Assembly (NCBI GenBank): GCA_021401465.1
Contig: JADDMT010000140.1
Coordinates: 1-64,000, forward strand
DNA: 64,000 nucleotides
Direction: 5' to 3'
From: Teratosphaeria epicoccoides
Lineage: Eukaryota > Ascomycota > Dothideomycetes > Mycosphaerellales > Teratosphaeriaceae
Shown: positions 11,392-22,351 of the stretch, one piece after another
Position numbering within the stretch: position 1 is the stretch's first letter
Layout of the letters: the number at the start of each line of letters is the position of its first letter
Program-made: the position numbers and the translations under genes
The notes under the pieces: model-generated
What the model saw: only the letters and a program-made list of their open reading frames with translations
What the model was told of the DNA's origin: nothing
Database searches by the model: none

Positions 11392-13173
11392 ATGGCTCTA
11401 GCATCTGTCGCAGGTTTAACTACCGGGAATAGACATAGTAAGAATGGCTTCAAAAAAGGAAGCCCTACAGAGTTCACAGGACAACGATCTTAAGTCGAGA
11501 TGTTTATCCTATAATGCTAGTTAGCATTTAACGTAGATACGGAACGGTTTATAACACATCATAAGCGAATGATGTACATTGTCTCTTACCTGAAGGGACT
11601 AGTGTTCGAGTTTATCTAGCCTCATCTAACAGATCATCTGGATTATGTTAGCAACGTTAAAGCTAGGAAGACGACAACTAGGGAGATTCTCAACTTAGAC
11701 AAGTCTTTGTTTAAGGCATTACGCAAAGCTTTTAGGCTTAGTAATGAGCAACAAGAGGCTAAGAGAGTTCTCCTAGGAATCTAGCAGAAGGGTTCCGCCA
11801 TTAAGTACCGCGCGGACTTTTAGACCCTCTCTGCTCGAGTCAACTAGAATGATAACGCTTTAGCCGCTTAGTTCTACTAGGGACTAAAGGAGACGGTTAA
11901 AGACGAAATTGCCCAAGGAGATCAGCTAACGACATTCAAGGAAATAAGCGATCTCGCGATTAGAATCGATAATCGCATCTAGGAACGACAGCAAGAACGA
12001 CAAAATAGAAATCGCAAGCTAGCACAGGCTAACCATAAGGTCTAACGATTAGCACTAAAATGGCGAAGCGATTACTACAGTCTCTAACCTATGGAGTTAG
12101 ATGCGACTAAGGGGCGTCCGAGGAATAGACCCCAAGGAAAGCCGCGGAAGGGCTCTCCTCCCTAGAATAGTCTGAAGAAGCTATTCGAGAAGAGTAATCT
12201 CGAGTGCTACAACTGTAGAAAGAAAGGAAACTTTGCCCGCGAGTGTTTTGCTAAGAAGCAACGACAAGAACTGCCTAGGATAGAGCAGGCTTACGCGACT
12301 ATAACGGCGCCTTAGCAGAAGGCTGCCGCTACTCGAGAACTAGACCATGCTGCACTTACTTAGACTGCGTGCTACGACGACGATTGTCAAATTCACATGA
12401 GTGATAAAGATGGTTCTAGATAGTACCCTAGCCGAAACAAGGCATAGTCGATCTGTGCGCTAAGGGGTACACCTTCTAGTGCGATAGTCCTAAGGCAACA
12501 GGAACTAGAAGAAGAAGAAGAAGAAGGTTCGGACGACAACTATGAGATTGTCGAAGCCGTCATTCCTAATTCCGAGGAAGACGAGAGCATAGAGCGATAG
12601 GCTATGCCGCCGCATAACATCGGACTCGACATTATCCGAATCATACAGAACTAGTAGGCTTAGGCTTGCCTATAGATTAATGGAGTACAATACGTCGACT
12701 AGCTTCAGTATGACGAACTAGCTGACCGTATGCGACGATACTTAAGGAGACTACTAGTTGTAGCTTAACCTCACGCGCATCAGAAAATTGTCCAAGAAAT
12801 TGTACCGTTCGGGGTAGAGTTTACGCCCTAGGGAGGCTACCTAACCTACAAAGGTATCTAGATTTCACGAGCGCTATGACTCCGAGTCTACTACTTAAAG
12901 ATAGAGTACGCAAGAAACGCGTAGGAACAGCGAGGCCAAGAGCAAGAACGACCTCTTAGGCCAGAAAACGGTAACGCTTAGAGAAGAAGCTAAGACCGTA
13001 CGATCCCTAAACTAGTCCGTGAAGACAGTTATTCGGGAAACGACGAGGTCCGCTAGAATTAGACCTACGGACAGACTAGACAGGGCTGTAACAATGTGCC
13101 ATGATTGGCGCCAGATACGCGAACAACCTTAGAGTATAGGTGCACATCGACGAGACGCTAGCTAGGGCCTTAA
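11392..13173 (+). pseudogene. GypB2 gag
   Basis: Starts at ATG 11392, 179 bp after the LTR, and follows one frame to TAATAG at 13171, a tandem stop present at the same place in every GypB copy that reaches this point. The zinc knuckle near 12208-12249 has its His codon replaced by Asn (AAC), which is not a RIP-type change. Many Gln codons are stops. The product would be the structural Gag protein; this copy is dead. Confidence 0.83.
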
Positions 13174-14776
13174 TAGATTCAGGATGTACTAGAATCTTCA
13201 TGACGCCTAAGTTCGCCAGGACAGCTAGGATAAAGCTACAGGCGAAGACAAACGCTTTCTCGCTACAAGCGATTAACAGAAAGCCGGTCACGTACAACTA
13301 AGGAATAGTTGACGAAGAGACCGAGATGATGCCTCTACGGATAGGACGCTACCGAGAGATACTCTAGTTCGACGTCACGGAGTTACTAGGCTCAGATGTA
13401 GTACTAGGGTTACTATGGCTAAGAAACGCTAACCCCTATATCGACTAGAAGAATGAGAGGATCTAGTTCCCGGAACTCTTAAGATCGATACCTCTACCTG
13501 TAGTACACGACGTACTAGGCAAGATCGAAATATGTGTTATGACTTCAAGCGAGATAGTAGCCGCCATTAAGGATCTAGAATAGGAAGTGCACGTCCTATA
13601 GGTCAAAGCAACGCAAAAGAAAGTCAGGGTCGAATTCATAGTTCCTAATAAGTATAAAGAGTTCGCTACTCTTTTCAAGGAAGAACCCGACTAAGAAGCT
13701 CTGCTAGAACACTAGGAGTAGGACTACGGGATACCCTTACTCCCTAGTAAGACACTAACGAAGCAATTAGTTCGCCTGTTGTTAGCGGCGAAACTAGAGA
13801 TTCTCCGGAAATACCTAGAAGACAACCTCCGGAAAGGCTTCATCCGCGAGTCGTAGTCCCTAGCCAGATATCCGATCCTGTTTGTGCCTAAGGGGGAAGA
13901 TAACTAGCGACTCTGCGTAGATTATCGTAGATTAAACGACATCACAATAAAGAATAGTTATCCGCTTCCTTTGCTCTCGGAATTGCAGGACCGCCTACAA
14001 GGAGCAATGTAGTTCTCGAAGTTCGATATACCCGGAGCGTATAACTGAATTCGAATTAAGGAAGGCAAAGAATAGAAGACCGCGTTCTAAACTAGGTTCG
14101 GACACTACGAGTACATAGTCATGCTATTTAGGTTAACAAACGCCCTAGCTACATAGCAGGCATTTATTAATAATGTGCTACAAGAGTACCTCGACGTCTT
14201 TGTGGTTGTATACCTAGACGACATCCTCGTCTACTCCCGGACGATCGAAGAGCATAGGACTCACGTATGTAAGGTACTTCAGAAACTCCAGGATTACTAG
14301 TTAAAGGTTAAGCCTTAGAAGAGCGAGTTTCACAAGCAGGAAGTACAATTCCTTAGCTACGTAGTAGCATAGAATAGAATCAAGATAGACACTAAGAAAG
14401 TCTAAGTCGTAAAAGAGTAGCCTACGCCGACTAATGTTAAGGAAGTATAGTCCTTCCTTAGGTTCGCTAACTTCTACTAAAGGTTTGTAGCAAACTATTC
14501 GAAGATTACAGCACTACTTACGACTCTTACGACGAAGGATACACCATTCATGTAGGACGACGCCTAACAGAATGCCTTCAAGGAACTCAAGCGACGATTC
14601 ATAGATTAGCCGATCTTACTTATATTCGACCCGGATAAGCCTATCATAGTCGAAACAGATGCCTCTGACATAGCACTTAGGGCATGCTTAAGTTAACTAG
14701 GACCGAGTAGACGACTACAGCTAGTCGCCTACTACTCGAGGAAATTGTCTGGACCTGAACTCTAATACGACGTTTA
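13090..14776 (+). pseudogene. GypB2 pol, left part (protease, RT, start of RNase H)
   Basis: In the -1 frame relative to gag. The aspartic protease motif L-I-D-S-G lies near 13171-13185. Reverse transcriptase covers about 13850-14400 with VYLDDILVY near 14206. RNase H begins near 14650. The frame is cut at 14776 by the PlvX inverted repeat, in the conserved YDV[H/Y] codons of RNase H. It resumes at 50625. Confidence 0.88.
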
Positions 14777-14803
14777 CGTCTCGAAAACTAAGGCCCTAAG
14801 TAG
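14777..14803 (+). repeat. PlvX left terminal inverted repeat
   Basis: Begins CGTCTCGAAAAC and ends CCCTAAGTAG. It pairs with the reverse complement of 50598-50624, which begins CATCTCGAAAAC and ends CCCTAAGTAG. Confidence 0.85.
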
Positions 14804-14919
14804 ACCGAGTAACTTGTGTTACTTAGCTTACTTACCTACTTGTCTGACTTAGCCTGCTTGTATGTATTCCCGAGAAACTTGGCCCCTCCTAAGCTACTCG
14901 TGTCGCAGACGCGAGTAGC
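14804..14919. other. PlvX left subterminal region
   Basis: Short non-coding stretch with repeated ACTTAG/CTTAC motifs like those inside the right end. It ends in GTAGC (14915-14919), the target duplication of GypA3. Confidence 0.7.
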
Positions 14920-15128
14920 TGATACGGTTAATACTAGGGGGCTACTAGAACCGCATGGGTTCTAATGCCCGCTCTTAGCATGCAGTGACCCTGCCACATA
15001 TAGCAAGGGGGTCCTTCGTACATACGTTAGCTTGTATGTCGTCCGAGAGGGATTAGTTGTCGACGTAGGACGCCCCCATGTCGCTGACCCTACAGTACCC
15101 CTACAGGGTTAGGCTTAGACATGCTTTC
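14920..15128 (+). repeat. GypA3 5' LTR, left piece
   Basis: Starts TGATACGG, which matches position 254 of the 613-bp LTR, not position 1. The first 253 bp are missing. It ends with CTTTC (15124-15128), duplicated at 22147-22151 by the GypB3 insertion. Confidence 0.9.
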
Positions 15129-15618
15129 TGTCATGAGTGTCAGGAGTACTGTCCGGAGTACTGTAGGATATAGGATCATGTGGGTCCTAAGTGCTATGAG
15201 TCATAGTACTGTCATAGGAGTACTATGAGTCATAGGCACAGTCATGGAAGAAAGGATCTGTCACGTGAGGACAGATCCCCGGATCTGTAGGGTTAGTCTA
15301 CAGATCTATAGGCTTGCAAGGAAGAAGGGATCTGTCACGTGATGACAGACCCTTGGATCTGTGGGGTTAGTCCACAGATCTACAGACACGGATCTGTCGG
15401 GTCTGTCGACAGATCTAACAGAGCTGCTCTGTCGCTCTCTAGTATATAGGGATAGCTTTAGGACAGGCAGTTAGGAGCTTCGTGCTTAATCTCAATTCAA
15501 TCCTCTCTTGCTTAGAGGAGAGTTAGTTACAAGGTCAACTGCCATTGTCGATATTCTTCACAGCTCCCGAGTCTAACACCTAGTCACCTTCCTGCTATCG
15601 GCACCTACCCTTATGACG
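15129..15618 (+). repeat. GypB3 5' LTR (490 bp)
   Basis: Starts TGTCATGAG; the end reads TTATGACG where other copies have TTATGACA. Between 15254 and 15416 are five successive inverted repeats of the form GATCTGT...ACAGATC. A TATATAGG promoter-like site lies near 15442. Confidence 0.95.
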
Positions 15619-15797
15619 TTTTGAGCACCACTTCTAGGGAAGCATCAGGAGACTCGGCGAGCGCTTGACATACGCCTATGTCAAGTAGTTCTTCAACTGT
15701 CAGTTCAAGCTCTAGCGACAGTCAACCGACACCACGAGAACAAGTTGCTGCTATACCTCAAATCACGTAGTAGCTCGAATCCATTCACCTTAGCGAG
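15619..15797 (+). other. GypB3 leader between LTR and gag
   Basis: 179 bp with no gene. It begins TTTTGAGCACC, not TGG, so a usual tRNA primer-binding site is not evident. Confidence 0.6.
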
Positions 15798-17576
15798 ATG
15801 GCTCTAGCATCCGTCGCAGGTTCAACTACCGGGAATAGACACGGCAACAACGGCTTCAAGATAGGAAGCCCTACAGAGTTCACAGGACAACGATCTCAAG
15901 TCGAGATGTTTATCCTACAATGCTAGTTAGCATTTAACGTGGATACGGAACGGTTTACGACACATTATAAGCGAATGATGTACATTGTCTCTTACCTGAA
16001 GGGACCGGCGTTCGAGTTTATCTAGCCTCATCTAACGGATTATCTGGATCACGTTAGCAGCGCCGAAGCCAGGAAGACGACGACTAGGGAGATTCTTAAC
16101 TCAGACAAGTCTTTGTTTAAGGCGTTACGCGAAGCATTCGGGCTCGGTAATGAGTAACAAGAGGCCGAAAGAGCTCTCCTAGGAATCTAGCAGAAGGGTT
16201 CCGCCACGAAGTACCGCGCGGACTTTCAGACCCTCTCTGCTCGAGTCGACTAGAATGATAACGCTTTAGCCGCTCAGTTCTACCAGGGACTAAAGGAGAC
16301 GGTTAAAGATGAAATTGCCCGAGGAGATCGGCTAACGACACTCAAGGAAATGAGCGATCTCGCGATTAGAATCGATAATCGCATCTAGGAACGACAGCAA
16401 GAACGACAACATGGAAATCGCAAGCCGGCGCAGGCTAACCATAAGGTCCAACGATCGGCACCGAAATGGCGAAGCGATTACTACGGTCTCTAACCTATGG
16501 AGTTAGATGCGACCAAGGGGCGTCCGAGGAATGGACCCCAAGGAAAGCCGCGGAAGGGCTCTCCTCCCTAGAATGGTCTGAAGAAGCCATTCGACAAGAG
16601 TAATCTCGAGTGCCACAACTGCGGAAAGAAAGGACACTTTTCCCGCGAATGTTTTGCTAAGAAGCAACGACAAGAGCTGCCTAGGATAGAGCAGGCTCGC
16701 GCGACAACGACGGCACCTAAGCAAAAGGTCGCCGCTACTCGAGAACCGGACCATGCCGCACTTACTTGGACTACATGCTACGACGACGATTGTCGAATTC
16801 ACAAGAGTGATAAAGATAGTTCCGGATAGTACCCTAGCCGAAACAAGGCATAGTCGATCTGTGCGCTAAGGGGTACACCTTCTAGTACGACAGTCCTGAG
16901 AGAACAGGAACTAGAAGAAGAAGAAGAAGGTTCGGACGACAACTACGAGCTTGTCGAAGCCGTCATTCCTGATTCCGAGGAAGACGAGAGCATAGAGCGA
17001 TAGGCCATGCCGCCACATGACATTAGACTCGACATTATCCGGATCATACAGAACTAGTAGGCTCAGGCTTGCCCATGGATTAATGGAGTACAACACGTCG
17101 ACTAGCTTTAGTATGACGAACTAGCCGACCGTATGCGACGACACCTAAGGAGACTACCGGTCGTAGCTTAACCTCACGCGCATCAGAAAGTTGTCCAAGA
17201 AATTGTACCGTTCGGGGTAGAGTTCACGCCCTAGGGAGGCTACCTAACCCACGAAGGTATTCAGATTCCACGAGCGCTACGACTCCGAGTCTATCATTTA
17301 AAGATAGAGTACGCAAGGAACGCGTAGGAACAGCAAGGCCAAGAACGCGAACGATCTCTTAGGCCAGAAAACGGTAACGCTTACAGAAGAAGCCGAGACC
17401 GCACGATCCCTGAACTAGTCCGTGAAGACAGTTATTCGGGAAACGACGAGGTCCGCCGAAATTAGACCCACGGACGGACTAGACAGGGCTGCAACGATGT
17501 GCCGCGATCGGCGCCAGATACGCGAACAACCTTAGAGTATGGTTGCACATCGACGAGACGCCAGCTAGGGCCTTAA
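15798..17576 (+). pseudogene. GypB3 gag (capsid, zinc knuckle, acidic tail)
   Basis: 593 codons from ATG 15798 to the tandem stop TAATAG at 17574. The N-terminal half is capsid-like. A zinc knuckle with spacing CX2CX4HX4C is intact at 16611-16652 (C-H-N-C-G-K-K-G-H). A run of five Glu and an acidic region follow, then a further region of about 150 residues with an Arg-rich end. Only a dozen or so Gln/Trp codons are stops. The protein would form the virus-like particle. Pol lies in the -1 frame and overlaps the last part. Confidence 0.87.
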
Positions 17577-20500
17577 TAGATTCAGGATGTACTGGAATCT
17601 TCATGACGCCCAAGTTCGCCAGGACAGCTAGGATAAAGCTACAGGCGAAAACGAATGCTTTCTCGCTACAAGCGATCGATGGAAAGCTAGTCACGTACAA
17701 CCAAGGAATAGTTGACGAGGAGACCGAGATAATGCCTCTGCGGATAGGACGCCACCGAGAGATGCTCTAGTTCGACATCACGGAGTCGCCAGGCTCGGAT
17801 GTAGTACTAGGGTTGCCATGGCTAAGGAACGCCAACCCCTATATCGACTAGAAGAATGAGAGGATCTAGTTCCCAGAACTCTCAAGATCGATACCTCTAC
17901 CTGTAGTGCACGACGCACTAGGCAAGATCGAAATATGTGCTATGACTTCAAGCGAGATGGTAGCCGCCATCAAGGATCCAGAACAGGAAGTGCACGTCCT
18001 ATGGGTCAAAGCAACGCAATCGGAAGTCAGGGTCGAATTTACAGTTCCCGATGAGTATAAAGAGTTCGCTACTCTTTTCGAGGAAGAACCCGACCAAGAA
18101 GCTCTGCCAGAACACCAGGAGTAGGACCACGGGATACCCTTACTCCCTGGCAAGACACCGACGAAGCAATTAGTTCGCCTGTTATTAGCAGCAAAACTAG
18201 AGATTCTCCGGAAATACCTAGAAGACAACCTCCGGAAAGGCTTCATTCGCGAGTCGCAGTCCCCGGCCAGATATCCGATCCTGTTTGTGCCTAAGGGGGA
18301 AGATGACTAGCGACTCTGCGTAGATTATCGTGGATTAAACGACATCACGATAAAGAATAGTTATCCGCTTCCTTTGCTCTCGGAATTGCAGGACCGCCTG
18401 CAAGGAGCAATGTGGTTCTCGAAGTTCGACATACCCGGAGCGTATAATCGAATTCGAATTAAGGAAGGCGAAGAATAGAAGACCGCGTTCCGAACTAGGT
18501 TCGGGCACTACGAGTACATAGTCATGCCATTTAGGTTGACAAACGCCCTAGCCATATAGCAGGCATTTATCAACAATGTGCTACGAGAGTACCTCGACGT
18601 CTTTGTAGTTGTATACCTAGACGACATCCTCGTCTATTCCCGGACGATCGAAGAACATAGGACTCACGTACGCAAGGTACTTCAGAAACTCCAGGACTAC
18701 CGACTAAAGGTCAAGCCGCAGAAGAGCGAGTTTCATAAGCAGGAAGTACAATTCCTTGGCTACGTAGTAGCATAGAATGGAATCAAGATGGACACTAAGA
18801 AAGTCTAGGTCGTAAAAGAGTAGCCTACGCCGACTAATGTTAAGGAAGTACAGTCCTTCCTTAGATTCGCCAACTTCTACAGGAGATTTGTGGCAAACTA
18901 TTCGAAGATCACGGCACTACTTACGACTCTTACGACGAAGGATACACCATTCGTATAGGACGACGCCTAACGGAATGCCTTCGAGGAACTTAAGCGACGA
19001 TTTACAGATCAGCCGATCTTACTTGTGTTCGACCCGGATAAGCCTATTACAGTCGAAACAGATGCCTCCGACGTAGCACTCGGGGCATGCTTGAGTCAAC
19101 TAGGACCGAGTAGACGACTACAGCTAGTCGCCTACTACTCGAGGAAATTGTCTAGACCGGAACTCTAATATGACGTCTACAACAAAGAACTTCTAGCCAT
19201 AGTAGACGCCTACAAGGCCTGGCGGGTCTACTTAGAAGGTTCTAAGCACTAGGTCACGGTCTACACAGACTATGAGAACTTGCGATACTTCATAACGACG
19301 AAAGAGTTAAACCGACAACAGGTTCGGTAGAGCGAGGAGCTCTCTAGTTTTAACTGCAAGATCGTCTATCGCAAGGGGACCGACAACGCACGCGCCGATG
19401 CACTTAGCCGCCAGACGGACTACATGAAGGGCGTGAAGCGGGAGAAACATGCTGTTCTCCAGGAAAATAGCGATGGCACGCTAGGAGTCAACCGACTCGC
19501 GGCCACGACTGTCACATAGACTAGTAGGTTTCAGGACGACCTGAAGAACGCCCTAATCCATGACCTAACCGCACTCGCTGTCCGCGACGACATTGATGGA
19601 CAGGAGGATTAGGAAGACGAAGACGGAATCCTTCTGTTTCAAGGATTAGTATACGTGCTAACGTCTTTACAATCGGAACTACTACGCCTCCGACACGACG
19701 TACCTTAGGCAGGACACCCGGGAGTGTCTAAAATGAAGCAAATTCTCCGACAAGAATATTACTTCCCTAGGATGAGCAAGGCAATCGAGGACTACGTCCG
19801 TCAATGTGTGACTTGCCGACGAAGTAAGCACGACCGTCACAGACCGTATAGGCTACTACGACTACTAAAGGTACCTCAACGGCCATAGGAATCGCTCGCT
19901 ATGGATTTTATCGTCAAACTACCTCAGTCGAGAGAACCCGCGACTAATGAGTTCTTCGACAGGATCATGGTAGTAGTCGACCGATTCACCAAGTTCGGGA
20001 AATTTATCCCTTACCGCGAAGACTTCAAGACTAAAGATATCGCGCATGTCTTCATCAAATGGGTAGTAGCATTACACGGCATGCTACAGGACCTAGTAAC
20101 GGATCGAGGATCCGTGTTTACCTCTAACTTCTAGAGAGCCCTGATGAGACAATTCTAGGTCAAACATCGATTAAGTACTTCCTTCTACCCTTAGACGGAT
20201 AGACAGACAGAACGCCTAAATCAGACGTTAGAACAGTACCTTCGATCCTATGTTAATAGGGACCAGAACAACTAGGTAGAGTTGTTGCTAATAGCACAGC
20301 TCGCGTATAATAGTACGCTGGCAGAGTCGACAGGACTCTCGCCATTTCAGATGGCGTATGGATCAGCTATAGAAGACATTCCAGACGTCTTAGCTAGTAA
20401 TCCGAACCTAGCAGCACTCGGACGAGTAGAACATCTACGCCGACTGCAAACAGAAGCACGACTCGACCTGCAGTTCTATTAGCAGAACATGGCATAGTAC

Positions 20501-20962
20501 GCGAATCGTAAGAGAATTGAGGGACTAATTCTAAAGGAGGGGGACAAGGTGTATCTCCTCCGCCGTCACATCAAATCGGACAAACCGAGTAAAAAACTAG
20601 ACGCTGTAAAACTAGGACCATTCAGGATCAAGGCCAAGACAGGACCAGTCAATTTTGAATTACAGCTACCCGAGCAGATGAGAATACACCCTGTGTTCTA
20701 TGTCTCTCTGCTAGAACAAGCAGCGCTGGACGCCGCACTGCAATCAGAACCCTTACTACTCGACCCTGAAGTGGAAGAACCGGAGTACTCTGTCGAAAGG
20801 ATTATCGACACTCGCTAGCAGGACGGACAGCGACAGTACTTAGTAAAATGGGAAGGATATGGGAGTACCGAGAACACCTGGGAACCCCTAGAACACCTGC
20901 GAAACTGTCAGCAAAAGATACGAAGTTTCGAGAAAGGAACGAACCTAGGAAGAAGATCCTAA
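17468..20962 (+). pseudogene. GypB3 pol (protease, RT, RNase H, integrase, chromodomain)
   Basis: One frame, -1 relative to gag, ending TAA 20960-20962. The start is approximate: the frame is entered by frameshifting or recoding upstream of the protease. Protease has L-I-D-S-G near 17573. RT has [10 protein letters not shown] near 18608. RNase H runs from about 19050 with ETDASDVAL and YKAW. The integrase zinc domain is about 19690-19830, the catalytic core 19901-20400 with TDRGSVFTS near 20098, and the chromodomain 20790-20940 with LVKWEGYG and TWEPLEHL. Order and chromodomain define a chromovirus. Stops are few, mostly TAG at Gln/Trp. Segments such as 19901-20134 and 20549-20818 are intact. 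Confidence 0.92.
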
Positions 20963-21577
20963 GCCACGACTAGACTCCTGCGGGACGCCGTCGACCGGCT
21001 CGGCTATCACGCCATCCAGGAAACCCTAATATGAGGAGTTAGCGAAACCCTCTATTGCGCTCTATGTCGTAGGACTAAGAGCGAGACCCGCGGAAGGATC
21101 TAGGTCAAGAAGAAACCCGGCCTGCGCAAGAGCTTGTTCCTCGGCCTCCTCCTCCCTGATCTCGCGCTCCTCGAGAGCGCGACTATCTTCGACCTCCTAG
21201 TCGACTACGTCTAACTGTTTTCGAAGACGCATCTCCTTCGCATGCGCCTCTAGCATCTTCTGCGAAGCTTCGGCTAGGACTACCTTCGCACGATCGAGAT
21301 CGGCAATTAGTCTTTTCCGCTAATCGCCTAACTTCTTCTATTCGACCTCTGTCACCTTCGCGTCGCAACTCCGACAGTTGCTAAAGTGACATTGCGAACA
21401 TTTCCCTAAGGAAATGTGTACCCGACAGACGAGCTTTAGCTCTTGACACCAAGTACAGGACTTCATGCTGTCCTGGCCCTGACGATAGATTCGATTCGCG
21501 CGGCGTTTGCGTTTCTGCGTTGAAGGGGCGTCAGTGTCTAGAATGACACAAGGCAGTGATGTAGAAAGAGAAGACAT
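20945..21577 (-). pseudogene. GypB3 antisense gene: Zn2Cys6-like cluster plus coiled coil
   Basis: 210 codons from ATG 21577 to TAG 20945, overlapping the 3' end of pol by 18 bp, tail to tail. An upstream in-frame ATG at 21613 exists, but the MSSLSTS start is the one shared with other copies. Basic cluster KRKRR at residues 22-26. Cysteines at 41, 44, 51, 60, 63, 68 and 71 give CX2CX6CX8CX2CX7C, which fits the fungal Zn2Cys6 (GAL4-type) binuclear cluster. Residues 80-160 are charged with heptad-like Leu, a likely coiled coil, as in GAL4-type dimers. Three to four stops, all at Gln/Trp-like positions. A DNA-binding role is inference. Confidence 0.65.
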
Positions 21578-21642
21578 CACAGTTTGAAAGAAGAAACCAG
21601 AGAAACCCCGCACTAATGAGGTAGCTTAGGGATGAGCTAGAC

Positions 21643-21656
21643 TAAGAGGGGGATAG
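21643..21656 (+). other. GypB3 polypurine tract
   Basis: AAGAGGGGGATAG directly before the 3' LTR, the expected second-strand primer. It is kept in GypB2, GypB4 and, reversed, GypB7. Confidence 0.75.
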
Positions 21657-22146
21657 TGTCATGAGTGTTAGGAGTACTATCCGGAGTACTGTAGGATACA
21701 GGATCATGTGGGTCCTAAGTGCTATGAGTCATAGTACCGTCATGGGAGTACTATGAGTCATAGGCATAGTCATAGAAGAAAGGATCTGTCATGTGAGGAC
21801 AGATCCCCGGATCTGTAGGGTTAGTCTACAGATCCATGGGCTTGCAAGGAAGAAGGGATCTGTCACGTGATGACAGACCCTTAGATCTATGGGGTTAGTC
21901 CATAGATCCACAGACACGGATCTGTCGGGTCTGTCGACAGATCTAACAGAGCTGCTCTGTCGCTCTCTAGTATATAGGGGTAGCTTTAGGACAGGCAGTT
22001 AGGAGCTTCGTGCTTAATCTTAATTCAATCCTCTCTTGCTTAGAGGAGAGTCAGTTACAAGGTCAACTGCTATTGTCGATATTCTTCACAGCTCCCGAGT
22101 CTAACACCTGGTCACCTTCCTGCTATCGGCACCTACCCTTATGACA
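21657..22146 (+). repeat. GypB3 3' LTR (490 bp)
   Basis: TGTCATGAG...TTATGACA. Nearly the same as the 5' LTR; differences are mostly C/T and G/A. Confidence 0.95.
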
Positions 22147-22302
22147 CTTTCCCTAATTAAGGAGCGTCAGGGGTTATAAGCACCCTTAGCGCTACCTCTG
22201 CGAGAAGCAGAAAGCAGCGCTGTCTTGTACCTACTAAAAGGTCGGATTACTCTGTTACACTACGAGATATTTTCATATCATATAGCATATACATCTATAT
22301 TA
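22147..22302 (+). repeat. GypA3 5' LTR, right piece
   Basis: Continues the LTR from the duplicated CTTTC to its end ATATTA (ATATCA in other copies). With the left piece it makes 360 bp, exactly 253 less than the 3' LTR. No TGG-type tRNA primer site follows directly. Confidence 0.92.
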
Positions 22303-22351
22303 GTTCTGCTTTCTCCCCCCTGCTTTGCAGTCTAGCAGAGAATACTACGAT

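Larger units (their letters stand above)
15129..22146 (+). mobile_element. GypB3: complete 7018-bp chromovirus
   Basis: Two 490-bp LTRs and a full interior, flanked by the 5-bp duplication CTTTC (15124-15128, 22147-22151) in the GypA3 5' LTR. It is the least RIP-damaged whole element here and the best reference for GypB: gag, pol with protease-RT-RNase H-integrase-chromodomain, and an antisense gene. Confidence 0.96.

Noticed and set aside
15254..15416. CRISPR-like array in the GypB LTR
   Set aside because: The units are adjoining palindromes without regular spacers, and the block is part of an LTR in a fungal-type genome.
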